Positions 46,392-55,401 of a stretch of DNA of 64,000 nt are shown piece after piece. Position 1 is the stretch's first letter. Each line of letters starts with the position of its first letter. This DNA is from DASSFZ01 sp035292585. GTDB taxonomy: Bacteria > Chloroflexota > Anaerolineae > Fen-1058. The stretch lies in contig DATDPU010000013.1 in assembly GCA_035292585.1 (NCBI GenBank), forward strand, positions 1 through 64,000, in the 5' to 3' direction. The notes under the pieces are model-generated. The model saw only the letters and a list, made by a program, of their open reading frames with translations, made no database searches and was not told the origin of the DNA. The translations under genes were made by a program, and so were the position numbers.

Positions 46392-49300
46392 ATGGAAACG
46401 CTTGAGCAACAACTGGCAAGTCTATCACCCGAGCAACGCCAGTTGGTGGAACACTTATTGCACCAGGAGCAGACGCAGGCGACCAAAACGTCTCCGTCCA
46501 ACTCGGTCCCCCGGCGACGCGCTGCTGATCCGCTGCCACTCTCGTTTGCCCAGCAGCGGCTGTGGTTCTTCGATCAATTGCAACCCGGCAGTTCCGCTTA
46601 CAATTTTCGCAACGCCATACGTCTTAGCGGCCGGCTGGATATCGGCGCGCTGGAACGCAGCCTCAACGAGATCGTGCGCCGCCACGAAACGCTGCGCACG
46701 ACCTTCCCCGCCGAGGAGGGTCTCCCCCGGCAAGTCATCGCGCCCAGCTTGCACATCCCGCTGCCGGTGGTCGAAGTCGGCCCCCTGCCGCCCGGCGAAC
46801 GGGATGCGCACATTCAGCAATTGGTGCTGGCGGAGACCGAGCCGCCCTTTGACCTGGTGCACGGGCCGCTCTTGCGCGCGTGTGTGCTGCGCCTCAGCGC
46901 CGAAGAGCACGTGCTCGTGCTGACGCTGCACCACATCATCACGGATGGCTGGTCGCAGGGCGTGCAACTGCGCGAACTGGGAGCGCTGTACGCCGCCTTC
47001 TCGGCTGGCCGACCACCTGCTCTCGCCGCGGACCCGCTGCCTGAATTGCCGATTCAGTATGCCGACTACGCATTCTGGCAACGCCGCTGGCTTGAAGGCC
47101 GTGTCCTGGACGAGCAGTTGGCGTACTGGAAACATCAACTGGCCGATGCGCCGCATCGGCTGGAGCTGCCGAGCGATCGCCCGCGTCCACCATTGCCCAC
47201 GTACCGCGGAGCATCCGATTACTTTACACTCTCCGCCGCCTTAGTTGAACAGCTCAAAGTGTTGAGCCAGCGCGCCGGGGTCACCTGGTTCATGACGCTG
47301 CTGGCCGCGTTCGACGTCTTGCTGTATCGCTATACCGGCCAAACCGACATCGTCGTCGGCTCACCGGTGGCCGGGCGCAATCGCAGCGAACTCGAAGGGT
47401 TGATCGGCCTGTTTGTGAATATGCTGCCGTTGCGCACGAATCTGGGCGGGAATCCCACATTTGTTGAATTGCTGCAACGAGTGCGGACGATGGCGTTGGG
47501 GGCCTATGCGCACCAGGACTTGCCCTTTGAAAAGTTAGTCGATGAGTTGCAGTTGGCGCGCGACTTGAGCATCAATCCGCTCTTCCAGGTGATGCTGGCT
47601 CTCCTCAATGCGCCGCTGCCCGCGCTGAAGGGCGCCGGGTTGACCCTGACGCCGATGGAGATCAGCACGACGACCTCCATCTTTGATCTGGCGCTGTATC
47701 TGCGCGAGAGCGAAGGCGCGCTGCAAATCCGCGCCGAATATAGCACCGACCTGTTCGACGCAGCTGCCATCCGCCGCATGCTGAGTCATTTCCAGCGGCT
47801 GCTGGAGGGGGTCGTCGCCGATCCGACGCGGCGCTTGAGCGACTTACCGCTGTTGACAGACGAGGAACGGCAGCACGTGTTGGCGGTGTGGAACGACACG
47901 CGGCGGGACTCTCCACCCGATACGTGTCTGCCGGAGTTGTTCGAGGCGCAGGTGATGCGCACGCCCGACGCCATCGCGCTCGTGTTCGAAGATCAGCGCC
48001 TCACTTACGCTGCCCTGAACGCACGCGCCAATCAACTCGCGCGCCGCTTGCGCCGGCTGGGTGTCGGGCCGGAGAGCCTGGTCGGGATTTGCCTCGAACG
48101 TTCCATCGAGATGGTCATCGCCCTCCTGGGCGTGCTCAAGGCTGGGGGCGCTTATCTTCCGCTCGACCCGGCTTATCCGCCGGAGCGGCTGGCGTTCATG
48201 CTCGAAGATGCCCGCGCGCCGCTGTTGCTCACCCAGTCCTCACTGGAGTCTCGATTCGCCCACGCGGCGGCGCAAACGATCTGCCTGGACGCTGAGTGGC
48301 CGACGCTCACCCGTGAGCCTGCGGAGAACTTGACCGGCGGCTCCCGATCCGATCAGCTGGCCTATGTCATCTACACTTCCGGCTCGACGGGCAAGCCGAA
48401 AGGGGCGCCGATCCCCCATCGGGCGCTGACCAATCTTCTCACGGCGATGCAGCATGAGCCGGGCTTGACGGCGCAGGACACCCTGCTCGCCATCACCACC
48501 GTATCCTTCGATATGGCGGCGCCGGAGTTGTATTTGCCCTTGATCATGGGCGCCCGCGTGGTCATCGCCCCGCGCGAAGCCGCCGCCGATGGTGAATGGT
48601 TACGGCAACTGCTGCAACAGCACGCTGTGACCGTGCTGCAGGCCACGCCGACGACCTGGCGGATATTGTTGGACTCGGGCTGGGCGGGCGCGCCTGACTT
48701 GGCAATGCTGTGTGGGGGTGAGGCGTTGCCGCGCGACCTGGCCGATGAACTGCTTCCGCGCGGGCGCGCCTTATGGAACCTGTACGGCCCGACCGAGACG
48801 ACGGTTTGGTCAGCGGTGTGGGCGGCGCCGCCGGGGAGCAGCCCTGTCCGCATCGGCCGGCCGATCGCTAATACGCAATTCTATGTGCTGGATGCGCAGC
48901 TGCAACCGGCGCCGGTGGGGGTGCCGGGCGAGCTGTATATCGGCGGCGCGGGCCTGGCGCGGGGCTACCTGAACCGGCCGGAGTTGACGGCGGAGAAGTT
49001 CATCCCCAACCCCTTTTGGAAGGATGAGGGCGGAGGGCGGAGGGATGAAGAAAATGTTTTGGCTTCCGCCTTCATCCCTCATCACCTGCCCCCGGAGCGT
49101 ACCCCCTGCCTTCGGCGGGGGCAGGTCGGAGGGGGTTCATCCTTACGCCTTTACAAGACGGGCGACCTGGTGCGCTGGTTGGCCGATGGCACGTTGGAAT
49201 ACCTGGGGCGGGTGGATCATCAAGTGAAGGTGCGCGGCTATCGGATCGAGTTGGGCGAGATAGAAGCGGCGCTAAGACAACATCCAGCCGTGCACGACAG

Positions 49301-51176
49301 TGTCGTGGTGGTGCGCGAAGATCAACCTGGGGAAAAGTGTCTGGTCGCATACCTGATCGCCGATCAGTCGCCGGCGCCCACATCGAGCGAACTCCGCAGT
49401 TTCCTCAAGCAGACGTTGCCCGAATACATGATCCCATCCGTGTTTATGTTTCTCGCCAGCCTTCCCCGAACGCCGAATGGGAAGGTCGACCGGCGGGCAT
49501 TGCCTGCACCGGATGGAGTGAGACCCGAACTGGAAAAAGCTTTTGTAGCGCCTCGTACCCAGGCCGAAAAAACCCTGGCGGAGATTTGGAGCCAGGTATT
49601 GGGGATTGGGCAAGTTGGCATCCACGACAACTTCTTCGAGTTGGGCGGAGACTCGCTGCTGAGTCTGCGTGTCATCGCCAAGGCAAAAGAGGCAGGGCTG
49701 CACTTCACTCCCCAGCAATTCTTTCAGCATCAGACGATCGCCCAACTGGTTACTGTCGTGGGCGGGATGACGGCGGCTGAGGTTGAGGATGAGCAGAGTC
49801 AGGTGACCGGCCCCGCGCCCCTTACTGCCCCGCAACAGTGGTTCTTTGAAGCGGTGGAGGATTTTGGCGGGCTGTGGAATCTGGTGGCGTCATTCGATAT
49901 GCCTGCATTCCTGGGCCGGTCGCCCGACTTGATCGCGCAAGTGTTCCAACACGTGCTGGAACATCATGACGAGCTGCGCGCGCGTTTCGTGCGCCAGGCG
50001 GCCGGCTGGCAAAAGCTCATCACCGAGCCGGATCATTCGGCGCCGTTCCGTTGTATCGACCTGGCGCACCTGGAACCGGCTGAGCAAGACCGGGCCATCC
50101 AGGCCACCTCCGACGCGCTACAACGCGAGCTCGATTTGTCTCGCGCGCCGCTGGTGCGCGTGGCGCTGTTCTACCTGGGGGAGAGCCGCCCGGCGCGGCT
50201 GGTGATTATCGCGCATCATCTTATCCGCGACGGGTTCTCGATCGGGATTGTGGCGGATGACTTTGAGCGGGCGTATCAGCAACTGGCTCGTGGTGAGCCG
50301 ATCCGCTTCCCGCCCAAGACCGTCTCGGTCAGGGCGTATGTGGAGCGGCTGCAAGCCTACGCGCGTTCGGCGGAGCTGCGTCAGGAACTGGAGGGCTATT
50401 GGCTCCAGTTACCCTGGGCGCAGTTGGCGCCCATGCCGCTGGACGACCCGGAAGGTGTAACCCGCCGAACTGTTGGCTCAATGGATGCGGTGGAAGTAGT
50501 CTTCGGTGTTGAGGAAACGCGCGTCTTGCAGGCCGACCTGCCGCGTGTCTACAAGACTCAGGTGGCCGAGGTCTTGCTCGTGGCGCTGATGCAGGCGGTG
50601 AGCGCCTGGACGGGCAGACCGTATCAGCTCGTCGGTTGGGTATACGATGGCCGCACGAGCGCCTTGCCGATTGCCGGCGAGTGGGACCTGTCGCGCACGG
50701 TGGGCTGGCTGGGCTTTGACAGTTATCTGCTGCTGGAGCGGGTGGCCGCCGCTGATCCGGTCGCATCCCTGCGGGCAATCCAAGACCAGCTCCGCCGTAT
50801 TCCCAACAAGGGCCTGGGGTTGGACATCTTGCGCCGTTACGGAGATGCCGAGACGGCTGAAACAGCCCGGTCGCTTCTCCGAGAAGAGACGCTCGTCACA
50901 GTCAACTATCTGGGGACGCTGGGCGATCCCTCCAATAGCCCCTCTACAGTTCTGCAACCGGCTGTTCAGCTTGGGCAATTACCGTGGGATCCGCACAGCC
51001 GGGACTTTCATCATCCGCTCTTTCTTACCGGGCAGATTGTTGGGGGGCGTCTCCATGCCCGTTGGGAATACAACAAGAGTGTGCACCGGCGAGCCACGAT
51101 TGAGAAAATAGCGGACGACTTTCAAGAAGTCCTGCGTGCACTTATCGCTCACTGCCCAGTCCAAGAGCCAATCTGA
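46392..51176 (+). CDS. NRPS module C-A(Gly-like)-PCP-E-like
   Basis: 1594 residues, starting 11 nt after the preceding stop, with N-terminal TLEQQLASLSPEQRQLVE. The C domain has an intact HHIITDGWS (His180/181). The A domain code reads D-M-P-Q-L-G-L-V-W, closest to the glycine code DILQLGLIW. The PCP serine is Ser1088 (GGDSL). The last 460 residues are an E-like domain: PQQWFFE, HHLIRDGFS (His1275/1276), AEVLLVALMQAVSAWTG, VYDGRT in place of EGHGRE, LSRTVGWLGF, NKGLGLD and VNYLGTLGD. It is the closest relative of the three tandem stand-alone proteins downstream. A compound palindromic insertion (49020-49144) lies in the A domain. The same reading frame continues past TGA 51174-51176 into a docking-like helix. 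Confidence 0.93.
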   Translation: METLEQQLASLSPEQRQLVEHLLHQEQTQATKTSPSNSVPRRRAADPLPLSFAQQRLWFFDQLQPGSSAYNFRNAIRLSGRLDIGALERSLNEIVRRHETLRTTFPAEEGLPRQVIAPSLHIPLPVVEVGPLPPGERDAHIQQLVLAETEPPFDLVHGPLLRACVLRLSAEEHVLVLTLHHIITDGWSQGVQLRELGALYAAFSAGRPPALAADPLPELPIQYADYAFWQRRWLEGRVLDEQLAYWKHQLADAPHRLELPSDRPRPPLPTYRGASDYFTLSAALVEQLKVLSQRAGVTWFMTLLAAFDVLLYRYTGQTDIVVGSPVAGRNRSELEGLIGLFVNMLPLRTNLGGNPTFVELLQRVRTMALGAYAHQDLPFEKLVDELQLARDLSINPLFQVMLALLNAPLPALKGAGLTLTPMEISTTTSIFDLALYLRESEGALQIRAEYSTDLFDAAAIRRMLSHFQRLLEGVVADPTRRLSDLPLLTDEERQHVLAVWNDTRRDSPPDTCLPELFEAQVMRTPDAIALVFEDQRLTYAALNARANQLARRLRRLGVGPESLVGICLERSIEMVIALLGVLKAGGAYLPLDPAYPPERLAFMLEDARAPLLLTQSSLESRFAHAAAQTICLDAEWPTLTREPAENLTGGSRSDQLAYVIYTSGSTGKPKGAPIPHRALTNLLTAMQHEPGLTAQDTLLAITTVSFDMAAPELYLPLIMGARVVIAPREAAADGEWLRQLLQQHAVTVLQATPTTWRILLDSGWAGAPDLAMLCGGEALPRDLADELLPRGRALWNLYGPTETTVWSAVWAAPPGSSPVRIGRPIANTQFYVLDAQLQPAPVGVPGELYIGGAGLARGYLNRPELTAEKFIPNPFWKDEGGGRRDEENVLASAFIPHHLPPERTPCLRRGQVGGGSSLRLYKTGDLVRWLADGTLEYLGRVDHQVKVRGYRIELGEIEAALRQHPAVHDSVVVVREDQPGEKCLVAYLIADQSPAPTSSELRSFLKQTLPEYMIPSVFMFLASLPRTPNGKVDRRALPAPDGVRPELEKAFVAPRTQAEKTLAEIWSQVLGIGQVGIHDNFFELGGDSLLSLRVIAKAKEAGLHFTPQQFFQHQTIAQLVTVVGGMTAAEVEDEQSQVTGPAPLTAPQQWFFEAVEDFGGLWNLVASFDMPAFLGRSPDLIAQVFQHVLEHHDELRARFVRQAAGWQKLITEPDHSAPFRCIDLAHLEPAEQDRAIQATSDALQRELDLSRAPLVRVALFYLGESRPARLVIIAHHLIRDGFSIGIVADDFERAYQQLARGEPIRFPPKTVSVRAYVERLQAYARSAELRQELEGYWLQLPWAQLAPMPLDDPEGVTRRTVGSMDAVEVVFGVEETRVLQADLPRVYKTQVAEVLLVALMQAVSAWTGRPYQLVGWVYDGRTSALPIAGEWDLSRTVGWLGFDSYLLLERVAAADPVASLRAIQDQLRRIPNKGLGLDILRRYGDAETAETARSLLREETLVTVNYLGTLGDPSNSPSTVLQPAVQLGQLPWDPHSRDFHHPLFLTGQIVGGRLHARWEYNKSVHRRATIEKIADDFQEVLRALIAHCPVQEPI
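49020..49144. repeat. In-frame compound palindrome, A-domain loop
   Basis: AAGGATGA (49020-49027) pairs with TCATCCTT (49137-49144), and an inner perfect 10-bp stem ACCTGCCCCC / GGGGGCAGGT lies at 49084-49093 and 49117-49126. CTTCCGCCTTCATCCCTCAT inside is the reverse complement of sequence found at 10149. It adds about 40 residues between NPF and LYKTGD. Confidence 0.8.
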
Positions 51177-51188
51177 AAATCTTGGCTC

Positions 51189-51266
51189 ATGCCGACTCTT
51201 CAACCCAGCTCAGCTGAAGACATCAAGCGCCTGCTTGAAAACCTCATGAAGGAACACACAACATGA
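51189..51266 (+). CDS. Possible 25-residue docking-helix ORF
   Basis: ATG 51189 to TGA 51264-51266, the latter overlapping the acylase ATG at 51263. The peptide (SSAEDIKRLLENLMKE in its centre) resembles the C-terminal docking-type helix of the ST-PKS at 44881 (LSPDEVKAMLAEVE). It is in the same frame as the NRPS upstream, separated from it by one TGA and four sense codons. No good ribosome site precedes it, so it may be a severed tail rather than a gene. Confidence 0.35.
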   Translation: MPTLQPSSAEDIKRLLENLMKEHTT

Positions 51267-53689
51267 AACGCCTTAGGAAGGTACTCAAAGCTGTCGGCCT
51301 CGGATTGCTGGTTCTCGTCCTCCTGGTGGGAGCTTTCGGATTCTGGTTCGTGCGCCGTCCCTGGCCCGAAATCGACGGCCCGCTCGCGGTGGCCGGCCTC
51401 TCGGCGCAGGTTCAAGTGCTTCGAGACAAATGGGGCGTGCCGCACATCTACGCCCAAAACGAACGCGACTTGTTCTTCGCTCAGGGCTATGTCCACGCCC
51501 AGGATCGCTTGTGGCAAATGGAAATGTTCCGGAGCACGGGCAATGGCACATTAAGCGCCATGTTAGGCGCGCCGACCCTGAACACCGATCGCTTCACGCG
51601 CACGGTCGGTATGCGCCGGGCGGCGGAGAAAGATTGGGAAATCATGGACGATGAGTTGCGCGCTTCCTTAGAGGCGTACAGCGCCGGCGTCAACGCCTAT
51701 ATCGATTCTCACCGCGATCGCCTGCCGGTGCAGTACACCATTTTGGGCGTGGCCCCCGCTCCCTGGACGCCGATTGACTCGCTCGTTTGGGGAAAGATGC
51801 TGACCTTCGCCTTAGGCGGCAACTTTCGGCTTGAGATGTTGCGTGCCCAGCTCATCGCCGAGCTGGGCGAAGCGATCACTCAGGAACTGCTTCCGCCCTA
51901 TGGCGCCGATGTGCCCCTGATCATCCCTCCCGAAGTTCAAGGGTACCCTTCCTTCAAAGGCGTACGCCTTTCCAGGCTCGACGCTATGGACGCCGTCTTA
52001 GGCACCGAACCCGGCCCCGTTTGGGGGAGTAATGATTGGGCCGTGCATGGGAGCCGTACGGCCACCGGCAAACCAATATTAGCAACCGATACGCATTTGG
52101 GGTTGGGCATGCCCGCTATCTGGTACGAAAACGGCCTGCATGGCGGCCGCTTCAACAGCGTGGGGTTCACCTTCGCCGGAGTACCGGGAGTGGTGGTCGG
52201 CCACAATGACCACATTGCCTGGGGCGTCTCCAATGTCAATCCCGATGTGGAAGACTTGTATCTCGAGAAGTTGAACGACCCGCAGAATCCCACGCAGTAT
52301 GAGTTTGAAGGGGAGTGGCGCGATCTGCAAGTCATCACTGAGACCATCGCGGTGAAGAATCAGCCGCCGGTAGTGTTAAGGGTGCTCGTCACGCACCATG
52401 GCCCTATCGTCAACGGGGCCATGAGCGAGATACCCGAAGGGTATGAGCCGCTGACGTTCCGCTGGACCGCGCTGGATGGCACCACGCTGTTCAAAGCCAT
52501 TGTGCAACTCAACCTGGCGACCAATTGGGAAGAATTTCGGCAGGCCCTCAGCTACTGGGATGCGCCCAGTCAGAACTTCGTCTACGCGGATGTGGACGGC
52601 AATATCGGTTACCAGACACCGGGCCGCATCCCGATTCGGCCTGAGGGCCATCAGGGGCTTATGCCCGTCCCCGGTTGGAGCGGCGACTATGAGTGGCAAG
52701 GCTACATTCCTTATGAAGAACTACCTCACGTGCTGAATCCGGCGGCGGGCTTCGTGGCCGCAGCGAACAATAAGATCGTTTCAGACGATTATCCCTATTC
52801 GCTCGCTTACGAGTGGGATATCGGCTACCGCGCCAAGCGCATCACCGATCTGCTGGCCGCCGATGACAGCGTCACCGTGGAAGACATACGCAATATCCAC
52901 GCCGATACGTATTCCCTGGCAGCCGAAGCGCTGATACCCTACTTGCTGGCGATTCAACCCGAGGGCGATCAGCAGGCGCAGGCGCTCGACTTGGCGCGCG
53001 CCTGGGACAAGCGCTACGAAATCGATCGGGCCGGCGCGTCCGTCTTCCAGGTCTGGTACTGGTTCTTCTTGAAGAATACGTTGAACGACGATATGAGCAA
53101 AGACCTGGGAGATCTATACATCGCCGGCGAGTACGAACGCCACGGCACGTTTCAAATTCCGTTCATGATCAAACTTTCGGCCCAACCCGACAACGCCTGG
53201 TTTGACGACAAAACCACTTCTCAGGTTGAGACGCGCGATGTCATCGCGCGCCGCAGCCTGGCCGATGCGGTCGTCTGGTTAAGCGCGCGCTACGGAAACG
53301 ATCCGGCGCAGTGGACGTGGGGGCGCTTACACACGATGAATTTCGTCGACGGGCCGTTAGGTCAAAGCGGCATCCGCCCGCTGGAGCTGATCTTCAACAC
53401 CGGCCCCATCCCGGCCCGCGGCGACAACTTCACCGTGAACGCGGGGTCGTTTCGATACAGTAATCCCTTCACCATGTGGCATGGCGCTTCGCAGCGCCAA
53501 ATCGTCGATCTGGGTGACTTCGGCAATTCGCTGATGATTCAAGCCACCGGTCAGAGCGGCCACATCTTTCACCCCCACCGGGGCGATTTCATCGCTCTGT
53601 GGCAGAATGTGGAATATCATCCCATGCTCTTCGACCGCGAGAAGATCGAGGCGAACACTGAGGGGGCGCTGACCCTGACGCCGCCGTAG
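51263..53689 (+). CDS. Penicillin-acylase family N-terminal nucleophile hydrolase, membrane-anchored
   Basis: 808 residues, the usual size of the family. A single hydrophobic segment (about residues 10-29, GLGLLVLVLLVGAFGFWF) marks a signal anchor or signal peptide, so the enzyme acts outside the cytoplasm. DKWGVPHIYAQNERDLFFAQGYVHAQDRLWQ is family-typical in the alpha chain. Ser256 in WGSNDWAV is the expected autoprocessing site and N-terminal nucleophile of the beta chain; AANNKIVSD carries the oxyanion-hole Asn. Relatives remove acyl groups from penicillins, N-acyl homoserine lactones and, as PvdQ, myristate from a pyoverdine precursor. Next to a FAAL-initiated NRPS it is a strong candidate for deacylating a precursor after export. 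Self-resistance or quorum quenching are alternatives. Confidence 0.93.
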   Translation: MKRLRKVLKAVGLGLLVLVLLVGAFGFWFVRRPWPEIDGPLAVAGLSAQVQVLRDKWGVPHIYAQNERDLFFAQGYVHAQDRLWQMEMFRSTGNGTLSAMLGAPTLNTDRFTRTVGMRRAAEKDWEIMDDELRASLEAYSAGVNAYIDSHRDRLPVQYTILGVAPAPWTPIDSLVWGKMLTFALGGNFRLEMLRAQLIAELGEAITQELLPPYGADVPLIIPPEVQGYPSFKGVRLSRLDAMDAVLGTEPGPVWGSNDWAVHGSRTATGKPILATDTHLGLGMPAIWYENGLHGGRFNSVGFTFAGVPGVVVGHNDHIAWGVSNVNPDVEDLYLEKLNDPQNPTQYEFEGEWRDLQVITETIAVKNQPPVVLRVLVTHHGPIVNGAMSEIPEGYEPLTFRWTALDGTTLFKAIVQLNLATNWEEFRQALSYWDAPSQNFVYADVDGNIGYQTPGRIPIRPEGHQGLMPVPGWSGDYEWQGYIPYEELPHVLNPAAGFVAAANNKIVSDDYPYSLAYEWDIGYRAKRITDLLAADDSVTVEDIRNIHADTYSLAAEALIPYLLAIQPEGDQQAQALDLARAWDKRYEIDRAGASVFQVWYWFFLKNTLNDDMSKDLGDLYIAGEYERHGTFQIPFMIKLSAQPDNAWFDDKTTSQVETRDVIARRSLADAVVWLSARYGNDPAQWTWGRLHTMNFVDGPLGQSGIRPLELIFNTGPIPARGDNFTVNAGSFRYSNPFTMWHGASQRQIVDLGDFGNSLMIQATGQSGHIFHPHRGDFIALWQNVEYHPMLFDREKIEANTEGALTLTPP

Positions 53690-53697
53690 AACGTTTG

Positions 53698-53856
53698 TAA
53701 CTGCTCGCGGCTTTTTTCGATCTAATTCGCGCCCATCCCATTATGCTCGAACCTTAACGTCGTGCCGAGACCCCGACCGTGGGCAAGGCGTGAGGGCGCA
53801 GGCTGTAGCGGGGGATCGAGATCGTGGTTGGAAGCGGATTAGTTCATGAGCGGCTA
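53698..53856. repeat. 159-bp palindromic intergenic element, copy 2
   Basis: TAACTGCTCGCGGC (53698-53711) is inverted at the 3' end as GCGGATTAGTTCATGAGCGG (from 53834). It is homologous to 28828-28990, including the T-rich left part, GCGCCCATCC, GCCGAGACCCC, GCGTGAGGGCGC and GGGGATCGAGA. It lies between the acylase and the first tandem E-like gene. Confidence 0.75.
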
Positions 53857-53891
53857 CCAAGCCTGCACGTAGAGCCGAGGAGTGATGCGCT

Positions 53892-55373
53892 ATGGAAATG
53901 CCTGAGCAACAACTGGCCGGTCTTTCGCCCGAACAACGCCGTCTGGTGGAACTCTTGCTGAGCCAACAACAGACAGAGACCCGGCATGAACAGAATCGGG
54001 GGACCGATCTGGTTCCTCTCACCGGCCCACAACAGTGGTTCTTTGAAGCGGTGGACGATTATGGCGGATGGTGGAACGTGTTGTTTCCGCTTGATGTGCC
54101 TTCGTTCTTGGGCCGATCTTCAGGGTTGATCAGGCAGGTGTTCGAACACCTGTTGGCGCATCACGCTGAGCTGCGGGCGCATTTCGTGCGCCAGGCGGCC
54201 GGCTGGCAAAAGGTCATCGCCGAGCCGGATACCCCGGCGTCTTTCACCTGCGTAGACCTCGCCCATCTGGAACGCTCCGAGCAAGACCAGGCCATCCAGG
54301 CCGCCGCCGATGCGCTGAATTACGAAATCGAGGTATCCACGTTTCCACTCTTTCGCGCGGCGCTGTTCTACCTGGGTGAGAGCCGGCCGGCGCGTTTGGT
54401 CCTTTTCGTCCATCATCTCATCATGGATGGTGTTTCGATCGGTATTCTGGCCGGGGATTTTCAGATGGCTTATCAGCAGTTGGCTCGTGGCGAGCCGATC
54501 CGGTTCCCGCCCAAGACGACATCGGTCAAGGCGTACGTGGAGCGGCTGCAAGCCTACGCCCGCTCGGCGGAGCTGCGCCGGGAACTGGAGGACTATTGGC
54601 TCCAGCTGCCCTGGACAGACCTGGCGCCCTTGCCGCTAGATGATCCAGAGGGTGTAGCCCGGCGGACGATAGGCTCAATGGATTCCGTGGACGCGGCCTT
54701 AGACGCCGATGCGACGCACGTCTTGCAAATACAGCTGCCCCGTGTCTACAAGGCCCAAATCGCCGAGGTCTTGCTCATGGCGCTGATGCAGGCGGTGAGC
54801 GCCTGGACCGGCAGCCGGTATCAGTTGATCAGTTGGCTCTACGATGGACGGACGAGCGCCATTCCAGTTCTAGCTGATTTGGACCTGTCGCGCACGGTGG
54901 GCTGGCTGGGCTTTAGCAGCTATCTGCTGCTGGAGCGCGTGGCCGCCAGTGATCCAGTCGAGTCCCTCCGGGCGATTCAGGCCCAGTTTCGCCGCATTCC
55001 CCACAAGGGGTTGGGGTTGAACATCTTGCGCCATTACGGAGAGGCGGAGGCGGTCGAGACCGTCAAGTCGCTTGACCGAGCGGACACAATAGTAGAGATC
55101 AATTACCTGGGGAACATGGGCGATCCATCAGGCGGTCAATCTGACATCCTGCTACCGGCCACTGAGCCGAGGCCGGTACCGTGGGACCCACTCAGCCAGG
55201 ACTTTCATCATCTGCTCTATCTCACGACGCAAATTGCCGGGGGGTGTTTCCGCGCCCGCTGGGAGTACAACACACGTGTTTACCAACGGATCACCATTGA
55301 GAAGATAGCTTCCGACTTCATGGCAGCCTTACGTGCGCTTATCAATCACGCCCGGTCGCAAGCGCCCATCTGA
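53892..55373 (+). CDS. Stand-alone E-like protein, tandem copy 1
   Basis: 493 residues from ATG 53892 (GAGGAGTG upstream). It begins with the shared helix EQQLAGLSPEQRRLVELLL and then one complete condensation-superfamily domain of E type: GPQQWFFE, HHLIMDGVS (His174/175, intact HHxxxDG), AEVLLMALMQAVSAWTG, LYDGRT instead of EGHGRE, LSRTVGWLGF, HKGLGLN and INYLGNMGD. It is a close relative of the C-terminal domain of the NRPS at 46392 and ends at the equivalent point (QAPI). It has no carrier or adenylation domain and no signal peptide. It may serve a PCP in trans by epimerisation, acyl transfer or chain release; the lost motif E4 glutamate argues against classical epimerisation. Confidence 0.9.
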   Translation: MEMPEQQLAGLSPEQRRLVELLLSQQQTETRHEQNRGTDLVPLTGPQQWFFEAVDDYGGWWNVLFPLDVPSFLGRSSGLIRQVFEHLLAHHAELRAHFVRQAAGWQKVIAEPDTPASFTCVDLAHLERSEQDQAIQAAADALNYEIEVSTFPLFRAALFYLGESRPARLVLFVHHLIMDGVSIGILAGDFQMAYQQLARGEPIRFPPKTTSVKAYVERLQAYARSAELRRELEDYWLQLPWTDLAPLPLDDPEGVARRTIGSMDSVDAALDADATHVLQIQLPRVYKAQIAEVLLMALMQAVSAWTGSRYQLISWLYDGRTSAIPVLADLDLSRTVGWLGFSSYLLLERVAASDPVESLRAIQAQFRRIPHKGLGLNILRHYGEAEAVETVKSLDRADTIVEINYLGNMGDPSGGQSDILLPATEPRPVPWDPLSQDFHHLLYLTTQIAGGCFRARWEYNTRVYQRITIEKIASDFMAALRALINHARSQAPI

Positions 55374-55401
55374 AAATAGCGGCGCGGGAGAGCGATGCGC
55401 T

